The notes beneath the pieces were generated by a model. It was not told where the DNA came from, made no database searches, and worked only from the letters and a program-made list of their open reading frames with translations. Shown piece after piece: positions 1 to 6,647 of a DNA stretch of 10,416 bases (positions are counted from its first letter, which is position 1; each line of letters begins with the position of its first letter). The stretch comes from CAZNDN01 sp964571815 (lineage in GTDB: Bacteria > Fibrobacterota > Chitinivibrionia > Chitinivibrionales > WJKA01). The position numbers and the translations under genes were made by a program. The DNA lies in NCBI GenBank assembly GCA_964571815.1, contig CAZNDN010000139.1, positions 1-10,416 of the forward strand. Reading direction: 5' to 3'.

Positions 1-10
1 AGGCCCCCTC

Positions 11-697
11 ATGAACAAGCGTGGTTACGCGGCATTCCTGAAAAAGGCAGTCTTCACCCTCTCCGGTCGTCTGCTCCTCATGGACCCCGTTCGCAATTTT
101 GTCTACCAGTGGACCTGGTCCTGTCTTCAGGGGCTTCCCCGCACTCGCGGCCCCGTGCTTGACATCGGAAGCCGCGCCAGCCCCTTTCCCGCTTTCCTGG
201 CCTGGCGCGGATTCAATGTCGTGGCCGTGGATCCCTATCCGCAATTCGTACCCCGCCACAACGAGATACGCCGCGCGTGGAACGTCTCCTACCGAACGGT
301 GAACTCCGACGTCTCCCGTGTCCCGGCCGATAAGCCCTTCCCGGTTGTCCTGGCCCTGCTGAGCCTTCAGCATGCCGGCGACGGAGATGTCGACGGGTAC
401 CGCACTGCCGGCGAGATGCTTGGGCCCAACGGCATGCTTCTTACGGTCAATGAATTCGACTCACGGGGCACGCGCCTGCACCGTGGTCGCCCCGACGGCG
501 ACATGCGGATCTACGGGCCCGACGATATCTCCGAGCGAATCGAGAAGCCCCTTGCCGGCTCAGGCGTGACGGTAACACAAAAACGGTTCGCCGCGCGGAA
601 CCGCACATCGCACACGCTCGACTGGACCGAAAACCCCGAGCGCGCCGGCTTCTGCTTCCTCCTCGGTACCAAAGGCGGCACCTCGCCGAACGGGTGA
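11..697 (+). CDS. Class I SAM-dependent methyltransferase-like protein
   Basis: This is a predicted cytosolic 228-residue protein with a Rossmann-type methyltransferase core. Seen in the sequence: the SAM-binding motif I VLDIGSR at about residues 49-55, where an Arg-Ala-Ser replaces the usual Gly-x-Gly; an acidic strand-2 end, VVAVDPYP at 70-77; a hydrophobic strand followed by LLSLQHAG at about 112-122, in the place of motif II; and the motif III-like turn LGPNGMLLTV at 137-146. The C-terminal third does not suggest a substrate. Glycan, lipid or small-molecule methylation are all possible, and loss of catalytic activity cannot be excluded given the altered motif I. The ATG at 11 has only AGG at 1-3 as a visible ribosome site, and the frame is open to the window edge, so the true start could lie upstream. 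The gene converges on lacZ, with 14 nt between the stop codons. Confidence 0.72.
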   Translation: MNKRGYAAFLKKAVFTLSGRLLLMDPVRNFVYQWTWSCLQGLPRTRGPVLDIGSRASPFPAFLAWRGFNVVAVDPYPQFVPRHNEIRRAWNVSYRTVNSDVSRVPADKPFPVVLALLSLQHAGDGDVDGYRTAGEMLGPNGMLLTVNEFDSRGTRLHRGRPDGDMRIYGPDDISERIEKPLAGSGVTVTQKRFAARNRTSHTLDWTENPERAGFCFLLGTKGGTSPNG

Positions 698-745
698 ACC
701 CGCGGGTTCAATCATTCGCCGAGCGGCCCTGAGAAAAAGGGCCGC
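695..745. terminator. Palindrome and hairpin between convergent genes; possible bidirectional terminator
   Basis: TGAACCCGCGGGTTCA at 695-710 is a perfect 16-bp palindrome whose first three bases are the stop codon of the methyltransferase gene. Twelve bases further on, GCGGCCCT (723-730) and AGGGCCGC (738-745) form an 8-bp perfect stem with a 7-nt loop inside the last codons of lacZ. The convergent setting suggests transcription termination or mRNA 3'-end protection for both genes. Neither stem is followed by a clear T-tract on either strand, so a classical intrinsic terminator is not demonstrated. Confidence 0.35.
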
Positions 746-3700
746 AGCACAAACGAAAAGCAGTACTCGCCCGGTCCGATACGATACTCCGAAGGCGTAT
801 CCGGCCCGCAGCTCCGCGTGCCGACACCCCTATGACGCACGTCAAGCGTCACGAATGATTCGGCTCTTCGGTCAAGCTCGTTCACGTGAGCGGCCTTCTC
901 CAGGTTTTCAATGGTAAAATGACTCACCGAAAACTCCATCAGAACCTCCGCTTCAATGCGCAACCCCGCCCCTTCGGCGTTTGACACGGTCAACCACCGC
1001 GTATCGGTCCGGTGACCGTGTTCCTGAGGCACCACGTACGGGACGTACATGTCATCAACGCTCAGTCGATACACCCCCACGGGCGCTCCGCTTTTGCGAT
1101 CGGCGTAGTTTTCGTGCGGACCGCGGCCGAACCAGCACACCTCCTCGAAGCCTTCCGGCAGTGCAAACCGCACGCCAATCCGCGGGAGATCGGTGTAGGC
1201 CTTCGGCACCCGAATCCGGTGGGTCACCCGGAGAGCATCCGTGCCCTCAAGCGCGTAGCTGTGCCGGTGGCGAATCGCCGGCATGTCGCGTCGACCTCTC
1301 ACCCGCGCGTTGACTTCCACGCAAACCCGGCCCGAACGGTCTCGTTTCGCCGAAAACGAGGTTACCTTCGAGTGCAACGAATCAAGACCGGCCGCGCGCC
1401 ACCGCGCAAGCGGCTGCAGCCGGTGCGGCTTCACAAACAGGGTCCCGTCGTTGTCGATCGGGGCGCGCCACAGGTTCAGCTCCATGCCGCGAGCGAACAT
1501 CTCGGCACCCCGGAACCGTAGCGACAACAGCGCGCCTCTGCTTTTGTCAAACGCAATGCGCAGGCTTGCCGTCTCCACAACCGCTCTCCGCGCGCTTTCC
1601 GCAACACGCGCCCCGACCGCCTTCCTCACGCTCCGTCGCCGACCGCCGCGCCGGGGCATTGGGAACTGCTCCCGGGCAACCTCGTGACCGCGCGGCGTCC
1701 ACGGAGTCTCACCCGCCTGAACCCAGTACAGGTTCAGGAACGACTCCCGGCCGGCGGCTTCGGTCGGAGGCCGGGACCACAATCGCACCTTGTGTCTCCC
1801 GCGAGGCGGAATGCGCATCCGGCCAAGCGAACCCTTCCGCACCACTTCGCCTTCGACAACCAATTCCCAGAAACCCCGGAATTGCTCAAGACCCGAGAAA
1901 AACCGGCCGTTGACAATCTCGATCTCACCTTGTCGAAGGTCCACCGGGCAGGCCTCAACCGGCTGGATCTGCTTTTTCAATTCGTAGAGCGAAGGATGCG
2001 GGGTGTTGTCGGGAAAAACCACGCCGTTTATACAAAAATTGAAAGAGCACGGATCGCCGGGACGGAAGTCACCGCCGAACGCCCAGTACGTTCGACCTTT
2101 CGTGTCGGTTCGCAGCAGACCCTGGTCTTTGAAATCCCACACGAATCCTCCCTGAAGCCCATCGTACGTCCGTATCGCATCCCAGTATTCCTTCAGCGCG
2201 CCGTTGCTGTTGCCCATGGAGTGGGAGTATTCGCACATGATAAAAGGTCGCGTGTCGTCCTTCGTCTTCACCCAGGCGATCATCCGCGCCACATCGGGAT
2301 ACATGGGACAGAGAAAGTCGGTGGCCGTCTCTCCCCCGCTCCAGCGATGGTCCACGGCCCACCCGATCGCTCCTTCGTAGTGGACCGGACGGCTCGGGTC
2401 GCGGGCGCGAATCCACGCGGCAAGCGCATCGTGGTTGGCGCCGTAGCCCGACTCGTTGCCCAGCGACCAGGCAATAATACACGGATGATTCTTGTCCCGC
2501 TCGACCATGCGGCTGCCCCGGTCGAGGAATGCACCGGCCCACCGCTGGTCGTGACACAGGGAATCGGGCCAGGCATGACACTCGATATCCGCTTCGTCGA
2601 TAACGTACAGCCCGTACTCGTCGCAGAGATCGTACCACCGCGGGTCGTTGGGGTAGTGCGACGTACGCACCGCATTGATATTGAACCGCTTCATCAACCG
2701 GATCTCCTCGACCATGGTCTCGTAAGGAACCGACTTACCGTGCACCGGGTCGAAGTCGTGCCGGTTGACACCCTTGATCAACACGGGCTTGCTGTTGATC
2801 AGGAGGTGCCGGTCCCTGATCTCGATCCGGCGGAAGCCGATACGGCACCCGCAATACTCCACCGCCCTCCCCGCGGGATCCTTCAGAGCGACAACCAGGG
2901 TATACAGCCGCGGGTCCTCATCGGACCACGGCGCCACACGTCGCAGCGGCACCTCCAGCCGCACAGGGACCCCGCGATCGGTGGTTCCCCGGGCCGCGCG
3001 CTTCGGAAAGGTGTGCGTCGCCGGGGTGCGCAACAACGGTGCACCCGACGGGTCGTACACGCCGACCTCGAATCGCCAATCGTCGATCTCGCCTCCCCGC
3101 GGAAGGCCGCAGGAGGCGGTGACCGTAACCGTGTAACGGGCCGGCTTCTCGTTGACTTCCGGGAGCGCAAACAGGTCGGCAATGTAGGTATGCTCCGTGC
3201 TGTACAGGTACACATCCCGGTGAACTCCCGCCATCCACCAGTGATCCTGGTCCTCCAGGTACGTCCCGTCGGACCACCGCATCACCTGGAGCGCGAGCGT
3301 GTTCTTTCCGCGCTTCAGAAGCGAGGTAATATCAAACTCCGCCGGCATGCGCGAGTCTTTGCTGAATCCGACATACTCGCCGTTGAGCCAACAGTAGAAC
3401 GCGCTCTCCACGCCGCCGAAATGCAGTACGACCCGCCTGCCGTGCCACCCCCTCGGAATCTTCAGCTCACGCCGGTACAATCCCGTGGGATTATCGCGCA
3501 CGGGAACAAAGGGCGGCCGCTCGCGCCACGGCATGTGGACATTGGTGTAGATCGGTCGGTCGAAACCCTGCATGGTCCAGTTGCCGGGCACCGAAATCGC
3601 TTTCCAGTGCGTGTCGTCGAACTCGCGCTCGTGGAAACCCCCGGGAGTTTCGTCGGGAGAAGGCACAAGCCGGAACGACCACCTGCCGTTGAGACTTCGA

Positions 3701-3864
3701 TACCACGGGCTTTGATCCGGGTCTCTGCTCAGCGCCCCGGCGGTATCGGCGAAAGGCAGCAGGGTGGCGCGGGGCGCCAGCCGGTTGACTCCCGTGCACT
3801 GAGGGTTCTCCCACTCCCGTGACGTGCATTGCTTCTCATCCGCAATTCTCTTATTCCGTGCCAT
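712..3864 (-). CDS. lacZ: Beta-galactosidase, LacZ type, glycoside hydrolase family 2
   Basis: A retaining beta-galactosidase that hydrolyses terminal beta-galactosides such as lactose. No signal peptide is visible, so it is probably cytosolic. Length is 1050 residues from the chosen ATG (E. coli LacZ has 1024). Domains in order: jelly-roll sugar-binding domain at about 54-221, ending with YLEDQDHWW, whose last Asp (207) matches the E. coli substrate-contacting D201; Ig-like domain at about 225-345; TIM barrel at about 346-632; second Ig-like domain at about 637-735; large C-terminal beta-sandwich at about 765-1045. The acid/base is Glu471 in LGNESGYG and the nucleophile Glu545 in FIMCEYSHSMGNS. 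Metal ligands Glu428 and His430 are kept (DIECHAW). Both GH2 signatures are present (NAVRTSHYP; DKNHPCIIAW...NE). The start at 3864 has an AGAAGGAG ribosome site 3 nt upstream. The frame stays open to 4023, but that 53-residue Arg-rich extension lacks family similarity. No sugar transporter or regulator gene adjoins it. Confidence 0.97.
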   Translation of the reverse strand: MARNKRIADEKQCTSREWENPQCTGVNRLAPRATLLPFADTAGALSRDPDQSPWYRSLNGRWSFRLVPSPDETPGGFHEREFDDTHWKAISVPGNWTMQGFDRPIYTNVHMPWRERPPFVPVRDNPTGLYRRELKIPRGWHGRRVVLHFGGVESAFYCWLNGEYVGFSKDSRMPAEFDITSLLKRGKNTLALQVMRWSDGTYLEDQDHWWMAGVHRDVYLYSTEHTYIADLFALPEVNEKPARYTVTVTASCGLPRGGEIDDWRFEVGVYDPSGAPLLRTPATHTFPKRAARGTTDRGVPVRLEVPLRRVAPWSDEDPRLYTLVVALKDPAGRAVEYCGCRIGFRRIEIRDRHLLINSKPVLIKGVNRHDFDPVHGKSVPYETMVEEIRLMKRFNINAVRTSHYPNDPRWYDLCDEYGLYVIDEADIECHAWPDSLCHDQRWAGAFLDRGSRMVERDKNHPCIIAWSLGNESGYGANHDALAAWIRARDPSRPVHYEGAIGWAVDHRWSGGETATDFLCPMYPDVARMIAWVKTKDDTRPFIMCEYSHSMGNSNGALKEYWDAIRTYDGLQGGFVWDFKDQGLLRTDTKGRTYWAFGGDFRPGDPCSFNFCINGVVFPDNTPHPSLYELKKQIQPVEACPVDLRQGEIEIVNGRFFSGLEQFRGFWELVVEGEVVRKGSLGRMRIPPRGRHKVRLWSRPPTEAAGRESFLNLYWVQAGETPWTPRGHEVAREQFPMPRRGGRRRSVRKAVGARVAESARRAVVETASLRIAFDKSRGALLSLRFRGAEMFARGMELNLWRAPIDNDGTLFVKPHRLQPLARWRAAGLDSLHSKVTSFSAKRDRSGRVCVEVNARVRGRRDMPAIRHRHSYALEGTDALRVTHRIRVPKAYTDLPRIGVRFALPEGFEEVCWFGRGPHENYADRKSGAPVGVYRLSVDDMYVPYVVPQEHGHRTDTRWLTVSNAEGAGLRIEAEVLMEFSVSHFTIENLEKAAHVNELDRRAESFVTLDVRHRGVGTRSCGPDTPSEYRIGPGEYCFSFVLRPFFSGPLGE

Positions 3865-4202
3865 ACGCTCCTTCTCTGAGAACTCCGCGGTATGCGCGGC
3901 CTTGACCTGCCTGTGCCGCCCGCGGGCGAAAGCGCATGCCTGCCGTCGGCGGCGTAGAAAGATACATCCGCGGCGTGTCCGCGACACCTGTCGGGGCCGA
4001 CGGCACAGGTACGTCGCACGCATGTGGCGAACCGTGCCGCGGCCTCAAGTTGGGCAACAGACACTCCCGGAGCCGGCTTCCGCAAGCCGCAACGCGGAAA
4101 CTACCTTCATCAGGTATTATTTTACGGCCGGAGTCTTGAAAATGCCGGGAATCGGTCGAGCCGGCAACACGTGCTCCCGGCGTGGTCCAGGGAGAGCTGC
4201 CG
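3865..4202. promoter_or_regulatory. Divergent intergenic region between lacZ and the YchJ-family gene
   Basis: This 338-base stretch separates two divergently oriented genes and must carry the promoters of both unless one gene is transcribed from further away. I see no convincing coding capacity. An AT-rich patch at about 4115-4124 gives TATTAT on the plus strand and TAAAAT on the minus strand. Both resemble -10 elements, but neither has a good -35 element at 16-18 nt. The part nearest lacZ (3910-4010) is rich in inverted repeats and is listed separately. Confidence 0.45.
3910..4010 (-). repeat. Overlapping inverted repeats in the presumed lacZ leader
   Basis: The segment 3996-4009 can pair with two different downstream segments of a lacZ mRNA. 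GCCGACGGCA (3996-4005) is the exact complement of TGCCGTCGGC (3941-3950). CGGCACAGG (4001-4009) is the exact complement of CCTGTGCCG (3910-3918). The two pairings share positions 4001-4005 and so exclude each other. A third, local pairing joins ACCTGT (3986-3991) to ACAGGT (4005-4010). The repeats are seen directly. A role as attenuator, operator or mRNA switch is inference, and GC-rich DNA produces such matches by chance. Confidence 0.4.
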
Positions 4203-4727
4203 ATGAATACATGCCCATGCGGATCGGGGAATTCATACGCCGAGTGTTGCGAGCCCTACGTTGAGGGGCGGCGCGATGCGCCCACCGCCGAAGCGCTTCT
4301 TCGCTCGCGCTACACTGCCTACACAAAAAAAGCAATCGACTACCTGTGGGACACCATTCACCCCGGGCGACGAAGCAAATTCGACAAGCGAGAAATGACG
4401 CAGTGGGCCCAAAGCTCGACGTGGAACGAACTCACAATTCTGGGTACCGTCGCGGGAGGACCGAACGACACGCGCGGAGAGGTGGAGTTTATCGCCCGCT
4501 ACGTGCAGGACGGCGAGAAGAACACGCTGCGGGAGGTTTCGCATTTCGTTCGCGAACAGGGGCGCTGGTACTTCACCACCGGCCATCACCCGTCGGCCCG
4601 CCAGGTGGTGCGCTCCGAACCACGCGTGGGACGAAACGATCCATGTACCTGCGGAAGCGGAAAAAAGTACAAGAAGTGCTGCGGCCGGAAGCGGGCCGGC
4701 GCCGAAGCGGTACCGCGCGAGGCGTGA
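4203..4727 (+). CDS. ychJ: YchJ-family (UPF0225) protein with N- and C-terminal SEC-C motifs
   Basis: A predicted cytosolic zinc-binding protein of 174 residues (E. coli YchJ has 152) with the same architecture: an N-terminal SEC-C-like motif CPCGSGNSYAECC (Cys4, 6, 15, 16), a central NTF2-like domain at about 25-132 that includes LLRSRYTAY and RWYFTTGHHP, and a C-terminal SEC-C motif GRNDPCTCGSGKKYKKCC (Cys148, 150, 159, 160). SEC-C motifs coordinate zinc, and in SecA a related motif contacts SecB and ribosomes. The molecular function of YchJ itself is not established. The start at 4203 is chosen because GGAGAG (4191-4196) lies 6 nt upstream and the protein then begins directly with the SEC-C motif. 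A GTG at 4182 in the same frame has no comparable ribosome site. After the C-terminal motif there is a short basic and alanine-rich tail. Confidence 0.95.
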   Translation: MNTCPCGSGNSYAECCEPYVEGRRDAPTAEALLRSRYTAYTKKAIDYLWDTIHPGRRSKFDKREMTQWAQSSTWNELTILGTVAGGPNDTRGEVEFIARYVQDGEKNTLREVSHFVREQGRWYFTTGHHPSARQVVRSEPRVGRNDPCTCGSGKKYKKCCGRKRAGAEAVPREA

Positions 4728-4786
4728 GCAACCCGGCCCGGTCGACGGCGAACCGGTCAGCCGGAGTTGCGACGAAGGAGCCCGGC

Positions 4787-4834
4787 ATGAGGAAGCCTGA
4801 ACCACCATACAAACGGGAGGCGAGCGTACCGTGA
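4787..4834 (+). CDS. Possible 15-codon upstream ORF
   Basis: An ATG at 4787 follows GAAGGAG (4774-4780) by 6 nt, a strong ribosome site. It opens a 15-codon frame, MRKPEPPYKREASVP, whose TGA (4832-4834) overlaps the GTG start of the next gene as GTGA. The arrangement would allow translational coupling, or the frame could act as a leader peptide. There is no similarity or codon-bias evidence that the peptide is made, and such short frames often occur by chance. Confidence 0.25.
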   Translation: MRKPEPPYKREASVP

Positions 4835-4980
4835 AGGCAACCAGAAACTGGGGGCCGTGCGCCTGCAACTGCGGACGGGATATTCAGCCGGGCGACGAGT
4901 TCTCCATGGTCGAAGGGGCTATGTATCTCAGGGGGCACGATGAGAAGGCGACGCGAAACATTCCCGCGGTACGATCGAAG
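4831..4980 (+). CDS. Small CxCxC protein of unknown family, 3' end lost in assembly gap
   Basis: I do not recognise this family. Fifty codons are visible before the gap, with no stop codon. The N-terminal part contains three cysteines in a tight CxCxC cluster (Cys10, 12, 14), then GRDIQPGDEFSMVEGAMYLRGH with His36. This looks like a small metal-binding knuckle followed by a beta-hairpin, and zinc binding is inferred from the Cys/His spacing only. The start is a GTG at 4831 with GGGAGG (4815-4820) 10 nt upstream. It lies 103 nt after the YchJ-family gene on the same strand, and co-transcription is possible. An overlapping ATG at 4940 in another frame opens a very Arg-rich stretch and is less likely to be real. 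Confidence 0.5.
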
Positions 4981-5080
4981 NNNNNNNNNNNNNNNNNNNN
5001 NNNNNNNNNNNNNNNNNNNNNNNNNNNNNNNNNNNNNNNNNNNNNNNNNNNNNNNNNNNNNNNNNNNNNNNNNNNNNNNN
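4981..5080. other. Assembly gap of 100 N
   Basis: Exactly 100 unknown bases, the conventional placeholder for a scaffold gap of unknown size. The CxCxC gene runs into it and the PEGA-domain gene runs out of it in a different reading frame, so at least one stop and one start codon, and possibly whole genes and a promoter, are missing here. Confidence 0.98.
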
Positions 5081-5959
5081 GTTGCCGCCCTGTGCGCGGG
5101 ATCCGCCGACGAAAAGACCCCGGCCGCTTCCCCGGGAACCGTCCTGTCGGTACATCCTTTTGTCAACCATACCCGGAACCCGCGCTTCGATGATTTCCAT
5201 CACCATGTCCGGCGCCGCCTGGTGTACGACGGGCTCGTGCCGGGTCTGCGGGTACATGCGTGGAACGCCGCTCCAGCACCTGTGGATCACGAAGGAAATC
5301 CGGAGGCGGTCCCGCCCCTGACCGTCTACGGCAGCTTCGACATCGACACCCTTACCGCCGATACCGTAATGAGCTTCTCGGTGATCAACGCGTTCGGAGA
5401 AATCAGGGCGCGCAAACGGATTGCCGTTGCCGGCATGGCGCCGGAGGATATTGCGGAGATCGTGGCCCTGAAAGCATCGGACTTCCTCAATTCCGGCGAG
5501 CCGGCAAGGCTCTACGTCTCGACCGTACCGCCGGGATGTCAGGTCTTCCTCAACGGAGAGTATGCGGGACTCTCACCGCGGGAGTTTGCGCTGGAGACCG
5601 GGAGGTACCACGTGGAAGTGCACGGCATCTTTCTGGAGCCGTTCACCGGAAGTCTGACGGCCGAGCCCGACCGGACACTGGATCTGGACATCCGCATGAA
5701 TTTCAGGGGGTTTCCCACCGCCCACTGGCTTCTGGCGGCGGGAACGGCCACGGCACTTACCGTGATTTCGCGCGTTCTGGAGCTGGAGTATTCCCGCCGC
5801 GCACGGGAAGGAGACCAGCGGGAGAAAAACCGTTCCCGGCATGAAGTCATGACCAATGTCCGCCTCGCCCTGCAGCATGGTGCGGTGATCGGATGGACCG
5901 GGGCCGGATTCTGTTTTTTCGTCAACCGGTCGCTCCAGCAGAGAATTTTTCGGCGATAG
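5081..5959 (+). CDS. PEGA-domain envelope protein, 5' end lost in assembly gap
   Basis: The visible 292 residues begin with VAALCAGSADE, which looks like the end of a signal peptide. The cysteine lacks a canonical lipobox, so a lipoprotein is uncertain. A first domain at about 20-135 starts with VLSVHPFVNHTRNPRFDDF and has the look of periplasmic FlgO/TolB/CsgG-like alpha-beta domains, but the match is weak. A PEGA domain follows at about 142-206 (RLYVSTVPPGCQVFLNGEYAGLSP is its core), a small beta fold common in surface proteins. Two hydrophobic segments close the protein, at about 213-231 and 266-282, separated by a highly charged stretch at 235-256. This suggests a periplasmic body anchored by a C-terminal hairpin. 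It lies 99 nt before the sigma factor gene on the same strand, and a second PEGA domain occurs in the sigma factor's partner, which suggests a shared envelope role. Confidence 0.78.
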   Translation, partial: VAALCAGSADEKTPAASPGTVLSVHPFVNHTRNPRFDDFHHHVRRRLVYDGLVPGLRVHAWNAAPAPVDHEGNPEAVPPLTVYGSFDIDTLTADTVMSFSVINAFGEIRARKRIAVAGMAPEDIAEIVALKASDFLNSGEPARLYVSTVPPGCQVFLNGEYAGLSPREFALETGRYHVEVHGIFLEPFTGSLTAEPDRTLDLDIRMNFRGFPTAHWLLAAGTATALTVISRVLELEYSRRAREGDQREKNRSRHEVMTNVRLALQHGAVIGWTGAGFCFFVNRSLQQRIFRR

Positions 5960-5986
5960 TGCCCTCGATGGGGTTTTTCGCCGAAA
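5948..5986 (+). terminator. Inverted repeat at the end of the PEGA-domain gene
   Basis: TTTCGGCGA (5948-5956) and TCGCCGAAA (5978-5986) are perfect 9-bp complements spanning the stop codon, with a 21-nt loop. Within the loop CCC...GGGG followed by TTTTT (5974-5978) could form a weak terminator-like structure. Either could separate the PEGA-domain gene from the sigma factor gene, or merely dampen read-through. Confidence 0.3.
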
Positions 5987-6017
5987 TTCGCCTTGCGACC
6001 GTGCCCGAATTCGAAAG

Positions 6018-6050
6018 ATGAAACCGAAACCGCCCCCCCGACGACTATAA
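6018..6050 (+). CDS. Possible 10-codon upstream ORF with a polyproline run
   Basis: ATG at 6018 opens MKPKPPPRRL. Its TAA (6048-6050) forms the first half of the TAAGGA ribosome site of the sigma factor gene. Three consecutive prolines are a known cause of ribosome slowing relieved by EF-P, so translation could affect access to the sigma start. The upstream ORF itself has no properly spaced ribosome site (AAAG abuts the ATG), and translation is unproven. Confidence 0.15.
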   Translation: MKPKPPPRRL

Positions 6051-6058
6051 GGAATGAA

Positions 6059-6646
6059 ATGGCCCCGAATTCCCGAAAAAACGATCGGGTCCTGCAGCTT
6101 GTGGCTGAATCCGTGAGAGGCAGCAGGAGGGCTCAGAATGAACTGTTCGCTGCCTATCGAGGGAGGGTGTGGAGCCTCACATACAAGTCGCTGGGACCCG
6201 ATTTTGATATTGAAGATACGGTTCAGAAGGTCTTTGTCAATCTGTTCAAGAGTCTGCCGGCATTCAAGGGGCTGTCTTCGTTCGACACGTGGGTGTATCG
6301 TATCTGCGTGAAGGTGTGTACGGACCGGCTCCGCGGGAAGTACCGGAAATCACGCCTGCGGGTGGTCAGATCGCCCGACAACGGGGGCGAAGAGTTCTAC
6401 GGGGCGGTGGAGAGCACGCCGGGGAGCGAACTGGAACGCCGGGAGCTGGAAGCAGAGATTTTCAAGGCACTGGACAAGCTCAGCGAACAGAAACGAATGG
6501 CCGTGGTGTTGTACGAGATGGAAGGCTTGAGTATGGAAGAGATCGCCGATGTCATGGGCACACCCACGGGCACGGTGAAATCCCGGCTTTTTCATGCCCG
6601 CAACCAACTCAGGAAGCTCCTGAGAAAACACCTTCGGGAACAGTGA
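6059..6646 (+). CDS. ECF-type RNA polymerase sigma factor (sigma-70 family)
   Basis: A 195-residue alternative sigma factor that would direct RNA polymerase to a small regulon. Region 2 spans about 25-95: AQNELFAAYRGRVWSLTYK, the core-binding stretch FDIEDTVQKVFVNLFKSL, and the -10 recognition part SSFDTWVYRICVKVCTDRLR. A charged linker follows at about 100-128. Region 4 spans about 132-190: LSEQKRMAVVLYEMEGLSMEE leads into the helix-turn-helix IADVMGTPTGTVKSRLFHAR, which reads the -35 element. No region 1.1 or region 3 is present, as expected for the ECF group. The start at 6059 is chosen because TAAGGA (6048-6053) lies 5 nt upstream; an in-frame TTG at 5993 has no similar support. The gene ends 1 nt before the FecR-like gene, a typical sigma/anti-sigma arrangement with translational coupling. 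The ECF subgroup cannot be assigned by eye. Confidence 0.95.
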   Translation: MAPNSRKNDRVLQLVAESVRGSRRAQNELFAAYRGRVWSLTYKSLGPDFDIEDTVQKVFVNLFKSLPAFKGLSSFDTWVYRICVKVCTDRLRGKYRKSRLRVVRSPDNGGEEFYGAVESTPGSELERRELEAEIFKALDKLSEQKRMAVVLYEMEGLSMEEIADVMGTPTGTVKSRLFHARNQLRKLLRKHLREQ

Positions 6647-6647
6647 T

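Noticed and set aside
1684..3822. A 712-codon open frame on the plus strand opposite lacZ.
   Set aside because: It lies entirely antisense to a clear GH2 enzyme, its translation shows no domain-like pattern, and long antisense frames are expected in GC-rich genes with strong third-position bias.
3865..4023. In-frame N-terminal extension of lacZ by 53 residues.
   Set aside because: The extension is Arg-rich without family similarity, while the ATG at 3864 has a good ribosome site and gives a normal LacZ length.
4940..5080. ATG at 4940 as the start of the PEGA-domain protein across the gap.
   Set aside because: The frame is joined only through 100 placeholder N, so continuity is an artefact of gap length, and it overlaps the CxCxC gene in another frame.
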